Shown here piece after piece: positions 8,831 to 17,922 of a stretch of DNA of 64,000 nucleotides. Both the position numbers and the translations under genes were made by a program. Source of the DNA: Solibacillus sp. FSL K6-1523 (GTDB lineage: Bacteria > Bacillota > Bacilli > Bacillales_A > Planococcaceae). The stretch spans positions 236,001 through 300,000 of the forward strand of contig NZ_JBBOSU010000001.1 of the NCBI RefSeq assembly GCF_038005225.1, written 5' to 3'. Each line of letters begins with the position of its first letter. Position 1 is the first letter of the stretch. Below the pieces are notes generated by a model. The model made no database searches. It saw only the letters and a list, made by a program, of their open reading frames with translations, and had not been told where the DNA came from.

Positions 8831-9112
8831 TGTTGAACTTATGAAACTAACATCCCATTAGAATGAAAATCTGACTGAGATACGTCGCCTCCCACGGCAG
8901 CGACGCACTCGATTGAGTAAGATCTTTTAGAACGAAAAACTTTATACAAGGCTGGCCTTGCTACATGCGCACACAGATGAGTCGTATAGATTTGTGCAAA
9001 CATTGTCTGTGCGCCTCATGTGCTTAGCCAGCCTAAACTAGCAAATACTTTATTAGAAATTTTATTGGAACACTTAAATAATAAGGATAGGATCTTATGT
9101 TTAACTTATATA
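8831..9112 (+). repeat. Structured intergenic repeat, copy 1 of 3
   Basis: A ~280-bp repeat also present at 12044-12300 (inverted) and 62304-62572 (same direction). It contains a short hairpin (CGTCGC 8883-8888 with GCGACG 8900-8905, loop CTCCCACGGCA) and a long one from about 8950 to 9034 (GGCTGGC...GCCAGCC outside, GCGCACACAGA...TCTGTGCGC inside). Both ends carry an AACTTAT motif. No coding capacity. The rest of the 8443-9312 gap shows only a possible small ORF at 8600-8683. Confidence 0.85.
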
Positions 9113-9312
9113 TGTAGTAATTGTATTTTTGGGTGAATTCTAATTTGGAATGCTCCTAAAGACAAAAATAAACGTGTATTAGTTCGATTTCATAAAGATT
9201 TTTGTTCTAATAGTACAAAAAATAATACATATTCCTTACATATTTAATCTCTTAGGCTATATAATTAGAATATTCAGAACAATAAAATAGGAGGTAGATA
9301 TAAAAAGACGGG

Positions 9313-10731
9313 GTGAATGATGTGAATGAACGAGCGCTACAGCAATTTCAAAATATTTTAGGGAAAGAACATGTGAAAAATTCTACAGCACAACTACTTG
9401 CATACTCATATGATGCGACTGCGAATTTTCAGCGTATGCCAGAGGTTGTACTATCGCCAGAAAGTGCCCAACAAATTATCGAAATACTCCATGTTTGTAA
9501 TACATTTAATATCCCAATTATCCCTCGTGGCTCAGGGACAAATTTAGCAGCGGGTACAGTACCATATGCGGGAGGGGCTGTGTTGTTATTTAATCGTATG
9601 AATCGAGTAATCGAATTTGATCAAGAGAACTTAACGATTACAGTGCAACCAGGAATGATTTCAGAAGACCTTTGTAAATTTGTTGAGTCGCATGGATTAT
9701 TTTATCCACCTGATCCAAGCTCCATGAAAATCTCTACGATTGGTGGAAACGTGAGTGAAAATTCTGGAGGTTTACGTGGCTTGAAGTATGGTGTGACAAA
9801 GGATTATGTAAAAGGCTTGCAAGTCGTTTTAGCGAACGGTCAGCTATTAAAAACAGGTGGGAAGCTCGCAAAAGATGTAGCAGGCTATGATTTAACATCT
9901 TTACTTGTAGGTGCAGAAGGAACGCTAGGCATTATTACAGAAATAACGTTGAAGTTGATTCCGTTGCCAACAAAAAAAATGACGAGTGTTGCGTATTTCC
10001 ATTCATTAGAGGACGCAGCTAGAACCGTTTCACAAATTATAGCGAGCAAAATAATACCCGTGACACTCGAGTTTTTAGATCAAAAAACAATTGTCGCGGT
10101 AGAACAATTTATGAAAATCGGCTTGCCAACAGATGTGGAGGCGATGCTCGTATTTGAACAAGATGGCGACGAAACAATTGTTATGAAAGATATTAATGAA
10201 ATGACACGGATTGCCAAAGAAAATGGCGCATTCATTACACAGTTAGCAAAGGATGAAATAGAAGCTGAAAAAATTAAAACGGCAAGACGCGTTGCATTAT
10301 CGGCTCTATCGAAGTTACGTCCAACGACAATATTAGAAGACGCGACAGTTCCACGTTCAGCGCTTGCTGAAATGGTACGTCGCATTAATAAAATTGCTGA
10401 GCGCAACAATGTGAATATCGCAACATTTGGTCATGCAGGTGATGGGAATTTGCATCCGACTTGTTTAACGGATGTACGGGATCATGAAGAAATGGAACGT
10501 GTTGAACAAGCATTTGCTGAAATTTTCGAAGCTGCACTTGATCTCGGTGGCACGATTACAGGTGAACATGGAATTGGTGAGATGAAAGCGCCATATTTGG
10601 AATGGAAAGTTGGCGAGTCAGGGATTCAGCTTATGAAGGGCATTAAAGCCGTATTTGACCCAAATAATATTATAAATCCCGGTAAAATATTCGCCAAGGA
10701 GACGAAGAAAAGGGTGATGCTCCATGTCTAA
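9313..10731 (+). CDS. glcD: FAD-linked oxidase subunit GlcD (glycolate/D-lactate oxidase type)
   Basis: A 472-residue VAO/PCMH-type flavoprotein. The FAD-binding N domain carries IPRGSGTNLAAGTVP and the pyrophosphate loop STIGGNVSENSGGLRGLKYG; the C-terminal cap ends with TFGHAGDGNLHPT and TGEHGIGEMKAPYL, the conserved His clusters of GlcD/D-lactate dehydrogenases. It oxidises a 2-hydroxy acid to the 2-oxo acid and hands electrons to the Fe-S subunit GlcF, whose gene overlaps its end by 8 bases. A GTG start at 9313 is used with AGGAGGT about 17 bases upstream; the in-frame GTG at 9322 is also possible. The pair sits between inverted copies of a structured repeat. Glycolate versus lactate cannot be decided from sequence. 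Confidence 0.9.
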   Translation: MNDVNERALQQFQNILGKEHVKNSTAQLLAYSYDATANFQRMPEVVLSPESAQQIIEILHVCNTFNIPIIPRGSGTNLAAGTVPYAGGAVLLFNRMNRVIEFDQENLTITVQPGMISEDLCKFVESHGLFYPPDPSSMKISTIGGNVSENSGGLRGLKYGVTKDYVKGLQVVLANGQLLKTGGKLAKDVAGYDLTSLLVGAEGTLGIITEITLKLIPLPTKKMTSVAYFHSLEDAARTVSQIIASKIIPVTLEFLDQKTIVAVEQFMKIGLPTDVEAMLVFEQDGDETIVMKDINEMTRIAKENGAFITQLAKDEIEAEKIKTARRVALSALSKLRPTTILEDATVPRSALAEMVRRINKIAERNNVNIATFGHAGDGNLHPTCLTDVRDHEEMERVEQAFAEIFEAALDLGGTITGEHGIGEMKAPYLEWKVGESGIQLMKGIKAVFDPNNIINPGKIFAKETKKRVMLHV

Positions 10732-12022
10732 AACTGGGTTGATGCAGCAGTCTTTTGAACACCATGTATCCGATGATTTATTACTCGATTGCATGCGTTG
10801 TGGCTTTTGCTTGCCAAGTTGTCCGACTTATTTACATATGGGACAAGATGAAACACAATCCCCTCGTGGACGTATTGCCTTAATGCGTGCAGTACGTGAT
10901 GGATTTATTGAATGGGATTCATCGATAGAGCGATCATTCGACTTATGTCTAGGCTGTCGTGCATGTGAACCCGCATGCCCTGCAGGTGTACAATACGGCA
11001 CATTAATTGAGCAAACACGTGAAGCGATACAATCTTTAAAAACGCCTGGGATCGTTGAAAAAACAGCACGCAAAATCGCTTTTGATCATTTATTTGTTGA
11101 ACAAAAGAAAATGGGGAAAGCAGTTAGTTTAGTTAAAGTGTATCAAAAATCGGGCTTGCAAAAGGCAGTGCGTAAAATTGGATTTTTAAACCTATTTCCA
11201 AAGCATATGAAGTCAATGGAAGCAGCATTACCACCTGTAGAAAAGCCAGTTGCAACATTGCGAAAAGTGCATACATCACCATTAAAAGTAGCATTTTTTA
11301 CTGGCTGTTTAATGGATACACTTTATAAAGAAACAAATGGAAAAACAATCGCCTTGCTAGAAATGCTTGGCATAGAAGTTACTATTCCTGATGGGCAAAA
11401 ATGTTGTGGTGCTCTACATGGACATAGTGGTGAACTAGCGCGTGGATTAAAAAATATCGAGCAGAACATTGAGGTATTTGATTCCGATGACTTTGATTAT
11501 ATCGTAAACAATGCAGGTGGTTGTGGTGCATTTCTTAAAGAATATGAGAAACATTTATCAACGGAAAAGGGACAGCGATTCTCTCAAAAAACAATCGATA
11601 TTTCTAGTGTGCTCATAAAGGGGGGATTACTAGATTGGTTGCAAGCATTGCCAAAAAGAGAGGTAAAAGCAGTTGTAACGTATCAAGATTCGTGCCATTT
11701 ACGCAATGTAAATGGGGTCATTACAGAGCCACGTGCCATTTTAAATAATTTGCCTGGTATTGTTTATAAAGAACTACCAAAGGCCGATATGTGCTGTGGT
11801 TCAGCAGGTATTTACAATTTACTACAGCCCGAGCTTGCTGGTGAGATTTTGAAGACGAAAATGTACCATGTGAAAGAAATCAATCCAGCTATTATTGTTA
11901 CAGCCAATCCGGGTTGTTTACTACAAATGCAAGCAGGCATCCATCTTGAAAATTTACAACAAAATATGCAAGCTATGCATATTGTTGACTTAGTATATTC
12001 AATAATCAAAGAGAATGAATAA
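10724..12022 (+). CDS. glcF: Fe-S subunit GlcF of glycolate/lactate-type oxidase
   Basis: A 432-residue partner of GlcD. Two 4Fe-4S ferredoxin motifs lie near the N terminus (CMRCGFCLPSCPTY and CLGCRACEPACPAGVQYG), followed by two CCG (DUF3400-type cysteine-rich) domains with KCCGALHGHSGE and DMCCGSAGIYN. It carries electrons from the GlcD flavin toward the membrane quinone pool. The start overlaps glcD by 8 bases, so translation is probably coupled. No GlcE gene follows, as is usual in Bacilli. Confidence 0.9.
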   Translation: MSKTGLMQQSFEHHVSDDLLLDCMRCGFCLPSCPTYLHMGQDETQSPRGRIALMRAVRDGFIEWDSSIERSFDLCLGCRACEPACPAGVQYGTLIEQTREAIQSLKTPGIVEKTARKIAFDHLFVEQKKMGKAVSLVKVYQKSGLQKAVRKIGFLNLFPKHMKSMEAALPPVEKPVATLRKVHTSPLKVAFFTGCLMDTLYKETNGKTIALLEMLGIEVTIPDGQKCCGALHGHSGELARGLKNIEQNIEVFDSDDFDYIVNNAGGCGAFLKEYEKHLSTEKGQRFSQKTIDISSVLIKGGLLDWLQALPKREVKAVVTYQDSCHLRNVNGVITEPRAILNNLPGIVYKELPKADMCCGSAGIYNLLQPELAGEILKTKMYHVKEINPAIIVTANPGCLLQMQAGIHLENLQQNMQAMHIVDLVYSIIKENE

Positions 12023-12043
12023 CCTAGGAAATATCTATTTATC

Positions 12044-12300
12044 TATATAAGTTTAACCAAAGAAACTAGCCTAATGATATAAGTGTTCTATATAAAGTAC
12101 CTGCTAGTTTAGGTTGGCTAAGCACATGAGGCGCACAGACAATGTTTGCACAAATCTATACGACTCATCTGTGTGCGCATGTAGCAAGGCCAGCCTATTT
12201 AAAGTTTTTCCTTTCTAAAACCTTCTGCATTTTTGCGCCGCTTGCCGTGGGAGGCGGCGTCAATCTCAATAAATTTTATTGTCGAGTTCATATTTCAAAA
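12044..12300 (-). repeat. Structured intergenic repeat, copy 2 of 3 (inverted)
   Basis: Reverse-oriented copy of the repeat at 8831. The long hairpin is at about 12114-12198. The short hairpin at 12235-12260 reads CGCCGC/GCGGCG in place of CGTCGC/GCGACG, so both arms changed together and pairing is kept, with the loop CTCCCACGGCA conserved. The far end is degraded, so the boundary near 12300 is approximate. Together with copy 1 it brackets glcD-glcF. The short open frame inside it is not a gene. Confidence 0.8.
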
Positions 12301-12380
12301 AAGATATTGAGTAGCGAAAACGAACTTCATATTTGAAAAAATGATTAGAAGTTGTAGTGGTAAAAACTTGAATAGAAAGA

Positions 12381-12427
12381 GTTGATTGGAATGCAGGGAA
12401 AGCGTCCGACCCGGAATGGAAATCAAC
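12381..12427. repeat. Short inverted-repeat element (GTTGATT...AATCAAC)
   Basis: GTTGATTGGAATGCAGGG at the left and GGAATGGAAATCAAC at the right form an imperfect inverted repeat about 47 bases long, with a GC-rich centre unlike the AT-rich surroundings. From memory, similar sequences are common between genes in Bacillaceae/Planococcaceae; that recollection is not checked here. It lies between glcF and the CdaR gene. Confidence 0.45.
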
Positions 12428-12547
12428 TGTCCCTTTATTAAGAAGGATTATTAATGATAGATTCTTTAATTTAATTATATAGATTGAAAATAAACGTATC
12501 TATCGTTACTTATAGCGTATGATACGTCTTTTTTTAGGAGGTATAAG

Positions 12548-13642
12548 ATGTTTGACTTACAAGTAATCGGATTTAAAATCGTAAATGAATTATCAGAACT
12601 AATTGAACAAAACGTTGTAGTCATTGATCATAATGGTTTTATAATTGCCTCGACAGATAGCAAACGACTTAACCAATTCCATGAAGGTTCACTTATAGCG
12701 ATGAAAAGAAAAGAAGTCACACATATGACAAAGCAAATGGCGTCTAGTTTAAAGGGTGTACGAGAGGGGATGGTTATGCCATTAGTTATTGAAGGCTCAT
12801 CAATTGGCGTTATTGGTGTGACAGGTCAACCAGAGGAAATAGAGAAATACGGCAAATTAGTACAAAAAATAACGCAATTGTTCGTTGTAGATTTTTTACG
12901 TCATCAAGAGCAAGCACGTGATCATCGCCTTTTCGAATTGTTCATGATTGATTTGTTAAATGGCAATCTAAACGAAGCGCTTATTATGCAACGTGCGGAA
13001 ATGCTAAACTTAGATATGCCATTATATGACCGTATTATTATATTACAAGTTGGTAGACGTTTTGAGTTAAAGGAAATTAAGGAGTTGCATCATATTCAGT
13101 TTATCCATACGCAATTGAAAATTGTCCAATGGAGCTTTGATAAACTAGTTGTGCTCGTACCGAAAGTAACACGAGAACACTTAACCCAATCATTGCAGGT
13201 CTTTTTAAGGAAAATAGAAAAAATCTACAAAACTGAAGTTTTAATTAGCGTCGGTAACAGCCACCCATTTACAATGTTAGATATGTCATATGAACAGGCA
13301 TTAATGGCGCTTAATACTACCGTGAAGGCTACCCAAATCATCTTCCAAGAAGACTTAAAATTAGAGTTGCTATTAAATAGCTTAACTAAGGAGACAGCTA
13401 AAGAATATATGCATCGCACCCTTGGAAAGATTTTAAATGAAGAAGAGTTATTACAAAATTTAGAGGCTTGGCTTGTGTCACATGATTCATTACATGACAT
13501 AGCTGAGACATTACATATCCATAAAAATACACTGAAATATCGTTTGAAAAAGATAGAGAAAATACTACAGCTAGATCTTAATGAACGAATGCATCAGGTA
13601 GAATTAATATTAGCAATTCAAATCTATAGGAAATTTTGTTAA
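12548..13642 (+). CDS. CdaR-family transcriptional regulator (sugar-diacid type)
   Basis: 364 residues. The N-terminal putative sugar-diacid recognition domain (about 1-130) shows the family pattern IVNELSELIEQNVVVIDHNG and GVIGVTGQPEEIEKYG. A middle GGDEF-like region follows, then the C-terminal PucR-type helix-turn-helix (ETLHIHKNTLKYRLKKIEKI). ATG follows TTAGGAGGTATAAG. CdaR proteins activate genes for uptake and breakdown of hydroxy-acids such as glycerate or glucarate. Lying between glcDF and the TRAP operon, it is a good candidate to control one or both. Confidence 0.87.
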   Translation: MFDLQVIGFKIVNELSELIEQNVVVIDHNGFIIASTDSKRLNQFHEGSLIAMKRKEVTHMTKQMASSLKGVREGMVMPLVIEGSSIGVIGVTGQPEEIEKYGKLVQKITQLFVVDFLRHQEQARDHRLFELFMIDLLNGNLNEALIMQRAEMLNLDMPLYDRIIILQVGRRFELKEIKELHHIQFIHTQLKIVQWSFDKLVVLVPKVTREHLTQSLQVFLRKIEKIYKTEVLISVGNSHPFTMLDMSYEQALMALNTTVKATQIIFQEDLKLELLLNSLTKETAKEYMHRTLGKILNEEELLQNLEAWLVSHDSLHDIAETLHIHKNTLKYRLKKIEKILQLDLNERMHQVELILAIQIYRKFC

Positions 13643-13666
13643 AGCTCAGAAATGGGCTTTTTTAGT
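13640..13666 (+). terminator. Terminator after the CdaR-family gene
   Basis: AAAGCTCAGAAATGGGCTTTTTT forms a short stem ending in a T run immediately after the stop codon. Confidence 0.65.
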
Positions 13667-13798
13667 TCTTAAAAACAAAACGTAACTAATATTTTCATAT
13701 TATTTAGCTCTAGTGAACATATTTTTATAATTTTCTAAATTATATAATAATTAAGAAGTGACAATTTTTTACTAAGGTTTAAATATAGGGGGGATATT

Positions 13799-14812
13799 AT
13801 GGGGAAGTTTTTTAAAGGGAAAATATTATTAACGATGCTATTGGCAATTTCAGTGGTACTGGCAGCATGTGGAGACAGTGCTGAACCAGGAGAAAGTAAA
13901 TCACAAAACTTAAAGATGTCGGTGACGGTTTCGGATTCTTCAACATGGTATGAAGCAGCTTCAAAGTTTGCTACGGATGTTGAAGAAGAAACAGATGGTC
14001 GCATTAAAATTCAAGTTTATACAAATGAACAACTTTCTGGGGGAGACTCAAGTAAGGCTGTTGAAGGGTTAGCGAAAGGTTCAATCGACTTAACATTTAA
14101 CTCGACAATTATTTATTCAGTTTTGGATCCACGTTTTGGCGTTATTAGCGCACCTTTTTTATTCCAGACAAATGAACAAGTAGAAAAAGCGCTAGCTGGT
14201 GAAGGTGGCGAAGGTTTAACGAAGGTCTTAGCTGAAAAAGGCGTACATGCACTTGGATTTGGTGAGAGTGGTTTCAGACAAATCACTAATAGTAAGCGAC
14301 CAATTCAAAAACCAGAAGATTTAGAGGGTTTAAAAATTCGTATTCCTGGTATCACAATGTATACGGATTTATTCCGTGAATTAGGGACTGACCCTACAAC
14401 AATGACATTCTCAGAAGTATTTACATCTTTACAACAAGGTACGATTGATGGCCAAGAAAATCCGATTGATGTTATTTCATCATCTAAATTACAAGAAGTA
14501 CAAAAATATATGACGCTTTGGAACTATTCATATGACCCGATTGTACTTGGTATGAATAAGAAACTTTATGATTCTTTAAGTGACGAAGATAAAGAGATAT
14601 TTGACCGACTAGGTAAAGAAGCAACTAAATATCAAGTTAAAATCTCTCGTGAAAAAGAAGCGAAACAAATTGAAGATTTAAAAGCAAGTGGGATGGAAGT
14701 ATACACACCAACTGCTGAAGAAATTGCAGCATTCCAAGAAACTGTACAACCAATTTATGATAAGTATACAGATGTTTGGGGAGCAGATTTACTTAAAGCG
14801 TTTCAACAATAA
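13799..14812 (+). CDS. dctP: TRAP transporter substrate-binding lipoprotein (DctP family)
   Basis: A 337-residue extracytoplasmic binding protein. The signal peptide ends in a lipobox (VVLAACG, Cys near residue 24). DctP features include KAVEGLAKGSIDLTFNS, the KPEDLEGLKIRIPG loop whose Arg usually clamps the ligand carboxylate, and LQQGTIDGQENP. It captures an organic acid for the DctQ-DctM symporter encoded next (16 and then -4 base spacings). It follows an AGGGGGGATATT ribosome site. It opens a seven-gene run (8 genes to 20840) read in one direction. Confidence 0.92.
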   Translation: MGKFFKGKILLTMLLAISVVLAACGDSAEPGESKSQNLKMSVTVSDSSTWYEAASKFATDVEEETDGRIKIQVYTNEQLSGGDSSKAVEGLAKGSIDLTFNSTIIYSVLDPRFGVISAPFLFQTNEQVEKALAGEGGEGLTKVLAEKGVHALGFGESGFRQITNSKRPIQKPEDLEGLKIRIPGITMYTDLFRELGTDPTTMTFSEVFTSLQQGTIDGQENPIDVISSSKLQEVQKYMTLWNYSYDPIVLGMNKKLYDSLSDEDKEIFDRLGKEATKYQVKISREKEAKQIEDLKASGMEVYTPTAEEIAAFQETVQPIYDKYTDVWGADLLKAFQQ

Positions 14813-14827
14813 CAGGGGGGAATATTA

Positions 14828-15349
14828 ATGAAGATATTAGACTACTTTGAAGAAATTATACTATTTGTATCGTTTGTAGTCATTACAGCGATAACGTTTA
14901 TTAATATTCTTTCACGTAATTTTATGCAACTATCGTTATCTTTTACAGAGGAAGTAACAATTAATTTACTTGTATTATTAACGTTTGTAGGGACTTCACT
15001 AGGTGTGCGTCGTTTTGCGCACCTAGGTTTTACATTAGTATACGATAAAGGTAGCAGTGCAATGAAGTATGTAGTAGTTGTTGTTTCATCTGCTGTGAGC
15101 TTCCTATTATTTTCGGTTCTATTGTATTTTGGGATTGATATGGTCATGTTCCAAAAGCAAATTGGTCAGACGACACCGGCTTTGAATTTGCCACAGTGGA
15201 TATGGTCATTAGCATTACCAATAGGGGCATTCCTATGTCTTATTCGTACAGTACAAGCATTATTTATTGAACTTAAAGTAGTAAGAGAAGAACAACGACA
15301 ATCAAAACGTGAAGAGTTAGTAGAAGTGAGGGGAGAAGAAGTACTATGA
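14828..15349 (+). CDS. dctQ: TRAP transporter small membrane subunit (DctQ family)
   Basis: 173 residues with four predicted membrane segments (about 12-30, 45-62, 83-105, 125-145) and the family-like sequence VRRFAHLGF in the first cytoplasmic loop. It bridges the binding protein and DctM. Its last four bases overlap the dctM start (ATGA), a sign of coupled translation. Confidence 0.88.
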   Translation: MKILDYFEEIILFVSFVVITAITFINILSRNFMQLSLSFTEEVTINLLVLLTFVGTSLGVRRFAHLGFTLVYDKGSSAMKYVVVVVSSAVSFLLFSVLLYFGIDMVMFQKQIGQTTPALNLPQWIWSLALPIGAFLCLIRTVQALFIELKVVREEQRQSKREELVEVRGEEVL

Positions 15350-16671
15350 CAGCAACATTACTTTTTGGCTCCTTTATTTTACTTGTTTTCTTACGTGTAA
15401 ATATTGCCGCATCACTCGCAGTTTCTTCTATTATCGTTATGTTTATCGCAAATGGCTTTGCAGGATTTGAAGCTGTGACAGATATTATGTATACGAGTGT
15501 GGCAAAGTTCACATTATTAGCGATACCTTTCTTCATTTTGGCAGGCGTTATTATGGACCATATTGGAATTTCACAACGCCTCATTGATTTTGCACAGACA
15601 TTGGTCGGGCATCGTAAAGGCGGTATCGTCCTTGTAACGGTTATCGTAGCCGTTTTCTTTGCAGCGATCTCTGGTTCAGGACCAGCGACTGTAGCGGCTA
15701 TTGGTGGAATTTTAATTCCGGCGATGATGAAAAATGGTTACCGTAAAGAAACAGCTGGAGGTTTAGTTGCAAGTGCAGGGGCGATTGGGATAATTATACC
15801 ACCATCCATCGCCCTTATTATTTTCGCCGTTGTTGCAGGTGATCAAATCCCAATTACGATTAATCGTCTATTTATGGCAGGTATTATACCAGGTATTTTA
15901 GTAGGGATTGCTTTATTTATTGCAGGAATGTATGTACGTAAGCGGGATATTAAACGTGGCATTTTCAATGAAGAAGCAGAACGACAAACTACAAAAGCTA
16001 CGGGTAAGGAACGTTGGGATGCATTTGTTAAGGCGATACCGGGATTGATGATGCCGGTAATTATTTTAGGTGGTATTTATGGGGGCTTCTTTACACCAAC
16101 GGAATCAGCAGTTATGGCCGTTGTTTATGGATTAGTTGTAGGTCTGTTTATTCATCGTAGGGGCTACATAAAAATGATGTATAAGATTTTTATTGAATCA
16201 GCATTACAAACAGCTGTAGTTATGATTATTGTAAGTGCGGCGTCCGTATTTGCTTATATCGTGACGACGGAACAAATTGCTACAAATGTATCGAATGCAG
16301 TGTTAGGTATTACCGATAATAAGATTCTCATTTTATTACTTGTAAATCTCATCTTATTAGTCGCAGGGGCATTTATTGATGCGATTTCAGCATTTTACAT
16401 TTTTGTACCAATTTTATTACCAATCATGCTGAGTTTGGGAGTAGATCCGACTGTATTTGGGATATTTATGACAATCAACTTAGCAATCGGCTTATTCACA
16501 CCTCCAGTAGGGTTAAATTTATATGTAGCAGCAAGTTTATCAAAAACGAATATTATCGAAATATCTAGAGGGGTTGTACCGTTCGTAATTGCATCGATTA
16601 TTGTGTTACTACTCGTAACATATGTTCCTGTAATAACGACATTCTTACCTGATTTACTCAATGTAAAATAG
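15346..16671 (+). CDS. dctM: TRAP transporter large permease (DctM family)
   Basis: A 441-residue membrane protein with about twelve hydrophobic segments, including FAAISGSGPATVAAIGGILIP and IGLFTPPVGLNLYVAAS, the hallmark DctM motifs. It drives Na+- or H+-coupled uptake of the acid caught by DctP. The next gene begins 20 bases later. Confidence 0.92.
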   Translation: MTATLLFGSFILLVFLRVNIAASLAVSSIIVMFIANGFAGFEAVTDIMYTSVAKFTLLAIPFFILAGVIMDHIGISQRLIDFAQTLVGHRKGGIVLVTVIVAVFFAAISGSGPATVAAIGGILIPAMMKNGYRKETAGGLVASAGAIGIIIPPSIALIIFAVVAGDQIPITINRLFMAGIIPGILVGIALFIAGMYVRKRDIKRGIFNEEAERQTTKATGKERWDAFVKAIPGLMMPVIILGGIYGGFFTPTESAVMAVVYGLVVGLFIHRRGYIKMMYKIFIESALQTAVVMIIVSAASVFAYIVTTEQIATNVSNAVLGITDNKILILLLVNLILLVAGAFIDAISAFYIFVPILLPIMLSLGVDPTVFGIFMTINLAIGLFTPPVGLNLYVAASLSKTNIIEISRGVVPFVIASIIVLLLVTYVPVITTFLPDLLNVK

Positions 16672-16691
16672 CTAAAGTGGGAGGTATATAT

Positions 16692-17441
16692 ATGGGATGT
16701 AAAGGTGATGTAGCGATTGTAACTGGTGCTGCAAGTGGAATTGGACAGGCGGTCGCTGTAAATTTATCAAAGCAAGGTGTACATGTTGTTTTAGTAGATT
16801 TAAATGCATGTGAAAAGACAATTGAACTTTTAGAAGACGGAAGTTATTTAGAATGTCTAGGTGATATACGTGAGGAAGAGTTTGTGAAAGCAACGGTCAA
16901 ACGTACAGTTGAGAAATTCGGTGAGGTACATATTTTAGTGAACAACGCAGGTACTTGTAGCCGAAAAGATATTGAGACGATGACAGCGGATGACTGGTCA
17001 CGAGATATTGATACCAACTTAAAGGCAACGTTTTTATTTACTCAAGCATGCGTATATCCACATATGAAAGAAGCTGAATATGGACGTATCATTAATATTA
17101 GTTCTATATCAGGTATTAATGGTGGAGTTGTTTCAGGACAAGAAGATGGATCGGGTCGTTCAGGTCCTGCTTATTCTGCTTCAAAAGGCGGCGTTATTGC
17201 TTTAACAAAATGGGTCGCAAAAGAACTAGGTCCATTTGGTATTACATGTAATTCAGTTGCACCAGGAGCAGTCGAAACGGCAATTACTGCTGGCGTTCCA
17301 TATAGCTTAGATAGTCAAGCTGTAAAACGTATTGGTGTCCCACACGATATTGCAGAAGCTGTTTCATACTTTGCATCACGTAAGTCGAGCTATACGACGG
17401 CACAAGTGTTAAAAGTAGATGGAGGCAATGCTATTGGTTAA
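16692..17441 (+). CDS. Short-chain dehydrogenase/reductase
   Basis: A 249-residue classical SDR. The NAD(P) motif is TGAASGIG (about 11-18), then NNAG (about 85-88), the catalytic Ser region INISSISG, and the active-site YSASK (Tyr/Lys). An Asp at the end of beta-2 (LVDLNA) suggests preference for NAD over NADP. ATG 16692 follows GGGAGGTATATAT; the upstream GTG at 16677 overlaps that site and is rejected. It oxidises or reduces a hydroxyl/keto group of the compound brought in by the TRAP system; the substrate is unknown. Confidence 0.88.
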   Translation: MGCKGDVAIVTGAASGIGQAVAVNLSKQGVHVVLVDLNACEKTIELLEDGSYLECLGDIREEEFVKATVKRTVEKFGEVHILVNNAGTCSRKDIETMTADDWSRDIDTNLKATFLFTQACVYPHMKEAEYGRIINISSISGINGGVVSGQEDGSGRSGPAYSASKGGVIALTKWVAKELGPFGITCNSVAPGAVETAITAGVPYSLDSQAVKRIGVPHDIAEAVSYFASRKSSYTTAQVLKVDGGNAIG

Positions 17442-17919
17442 CAATCGTTGGCAAGCTGTATACGACAAGAAGACAGATCGTATTTTAGGCCGTTTAAAAC
17501 GTGGGACAGATGTAATGGAAGGTATAAAAGAAATTTGTGCACATTTTGATGTTACAGCAGGCCAATTTCAATGTATGGGTTCATTGAATTATGTAACCTA
17601 TATGCAAGCTGAAAGAGCAGACGACAAGGGAAATATGAAATATTCACCGATTATGAAAACAAGTTCAGGTGTAGAACTGGTGACAGCTACTGGGTTTATC
17701 GGAATAAGCGAGGAAACGAATGAATTAGATATTCATCTGCATGGAGCTTTTATTGATTGTGATCATCAATTTAGTGCAGGACATTTTATTGAAGGCGGAA
17801 ATCCGACTGCTGTTACAGTAGAATACTTAATTCATGTCGTTCATGATGTAGACGTAAAGCGCAGTTTGGACGGAGAATTAAATCTGTCATTTTTCCAATT
17901 TAAAAAAAGGGAGGCGTAA
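17434..17919 (+). CDS. PPC/DUF296-domain protein
   Basis: About 161 residues that fit the PCC/PPC (DUF296) fold, with FDVTAGQFQCMGSLNYVTY and a hallmark metal-site-like HLHGAFIDCDHQFSAGHFIEGG. The family is best known from plant AT-hook proteins; bacterial members often form trimers and have no settled role. The TTG at 17434 lies about 9 bases after GGAGG at 17420-17424, which is inside the SDR gene; ATG 17428 is too close to it. It overlaps the end of the SDR gene by 8 bases, so it is translationally coupled to a metabolic operon and is more likely an enzyme or metabolite-binding protein than a DNA-binding one (inference). Confidence 0.75.
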   Translation: MVNNRWQAVYDKKTDRILGRLKRGTDVMEGIKEICAHFDVTAGQFQCMGSLNYVTYMQAERADDKGNMKYSPIMKTSSGVELVTATGFIGISEETNELDIHLHGAFIDCDHQFSAGHFIEGGNPTAVTVEYLIHVVHDVDVKRSLDGELNLSFFQFKKREA

Positions 17920-17922
17920 CAA

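Noticed and set aside
12142..12336. 64-codon plus-strand ORF
   Set aside because: It lies inside copy 2 of the structured repeat; the frame is not kept in the other copies.
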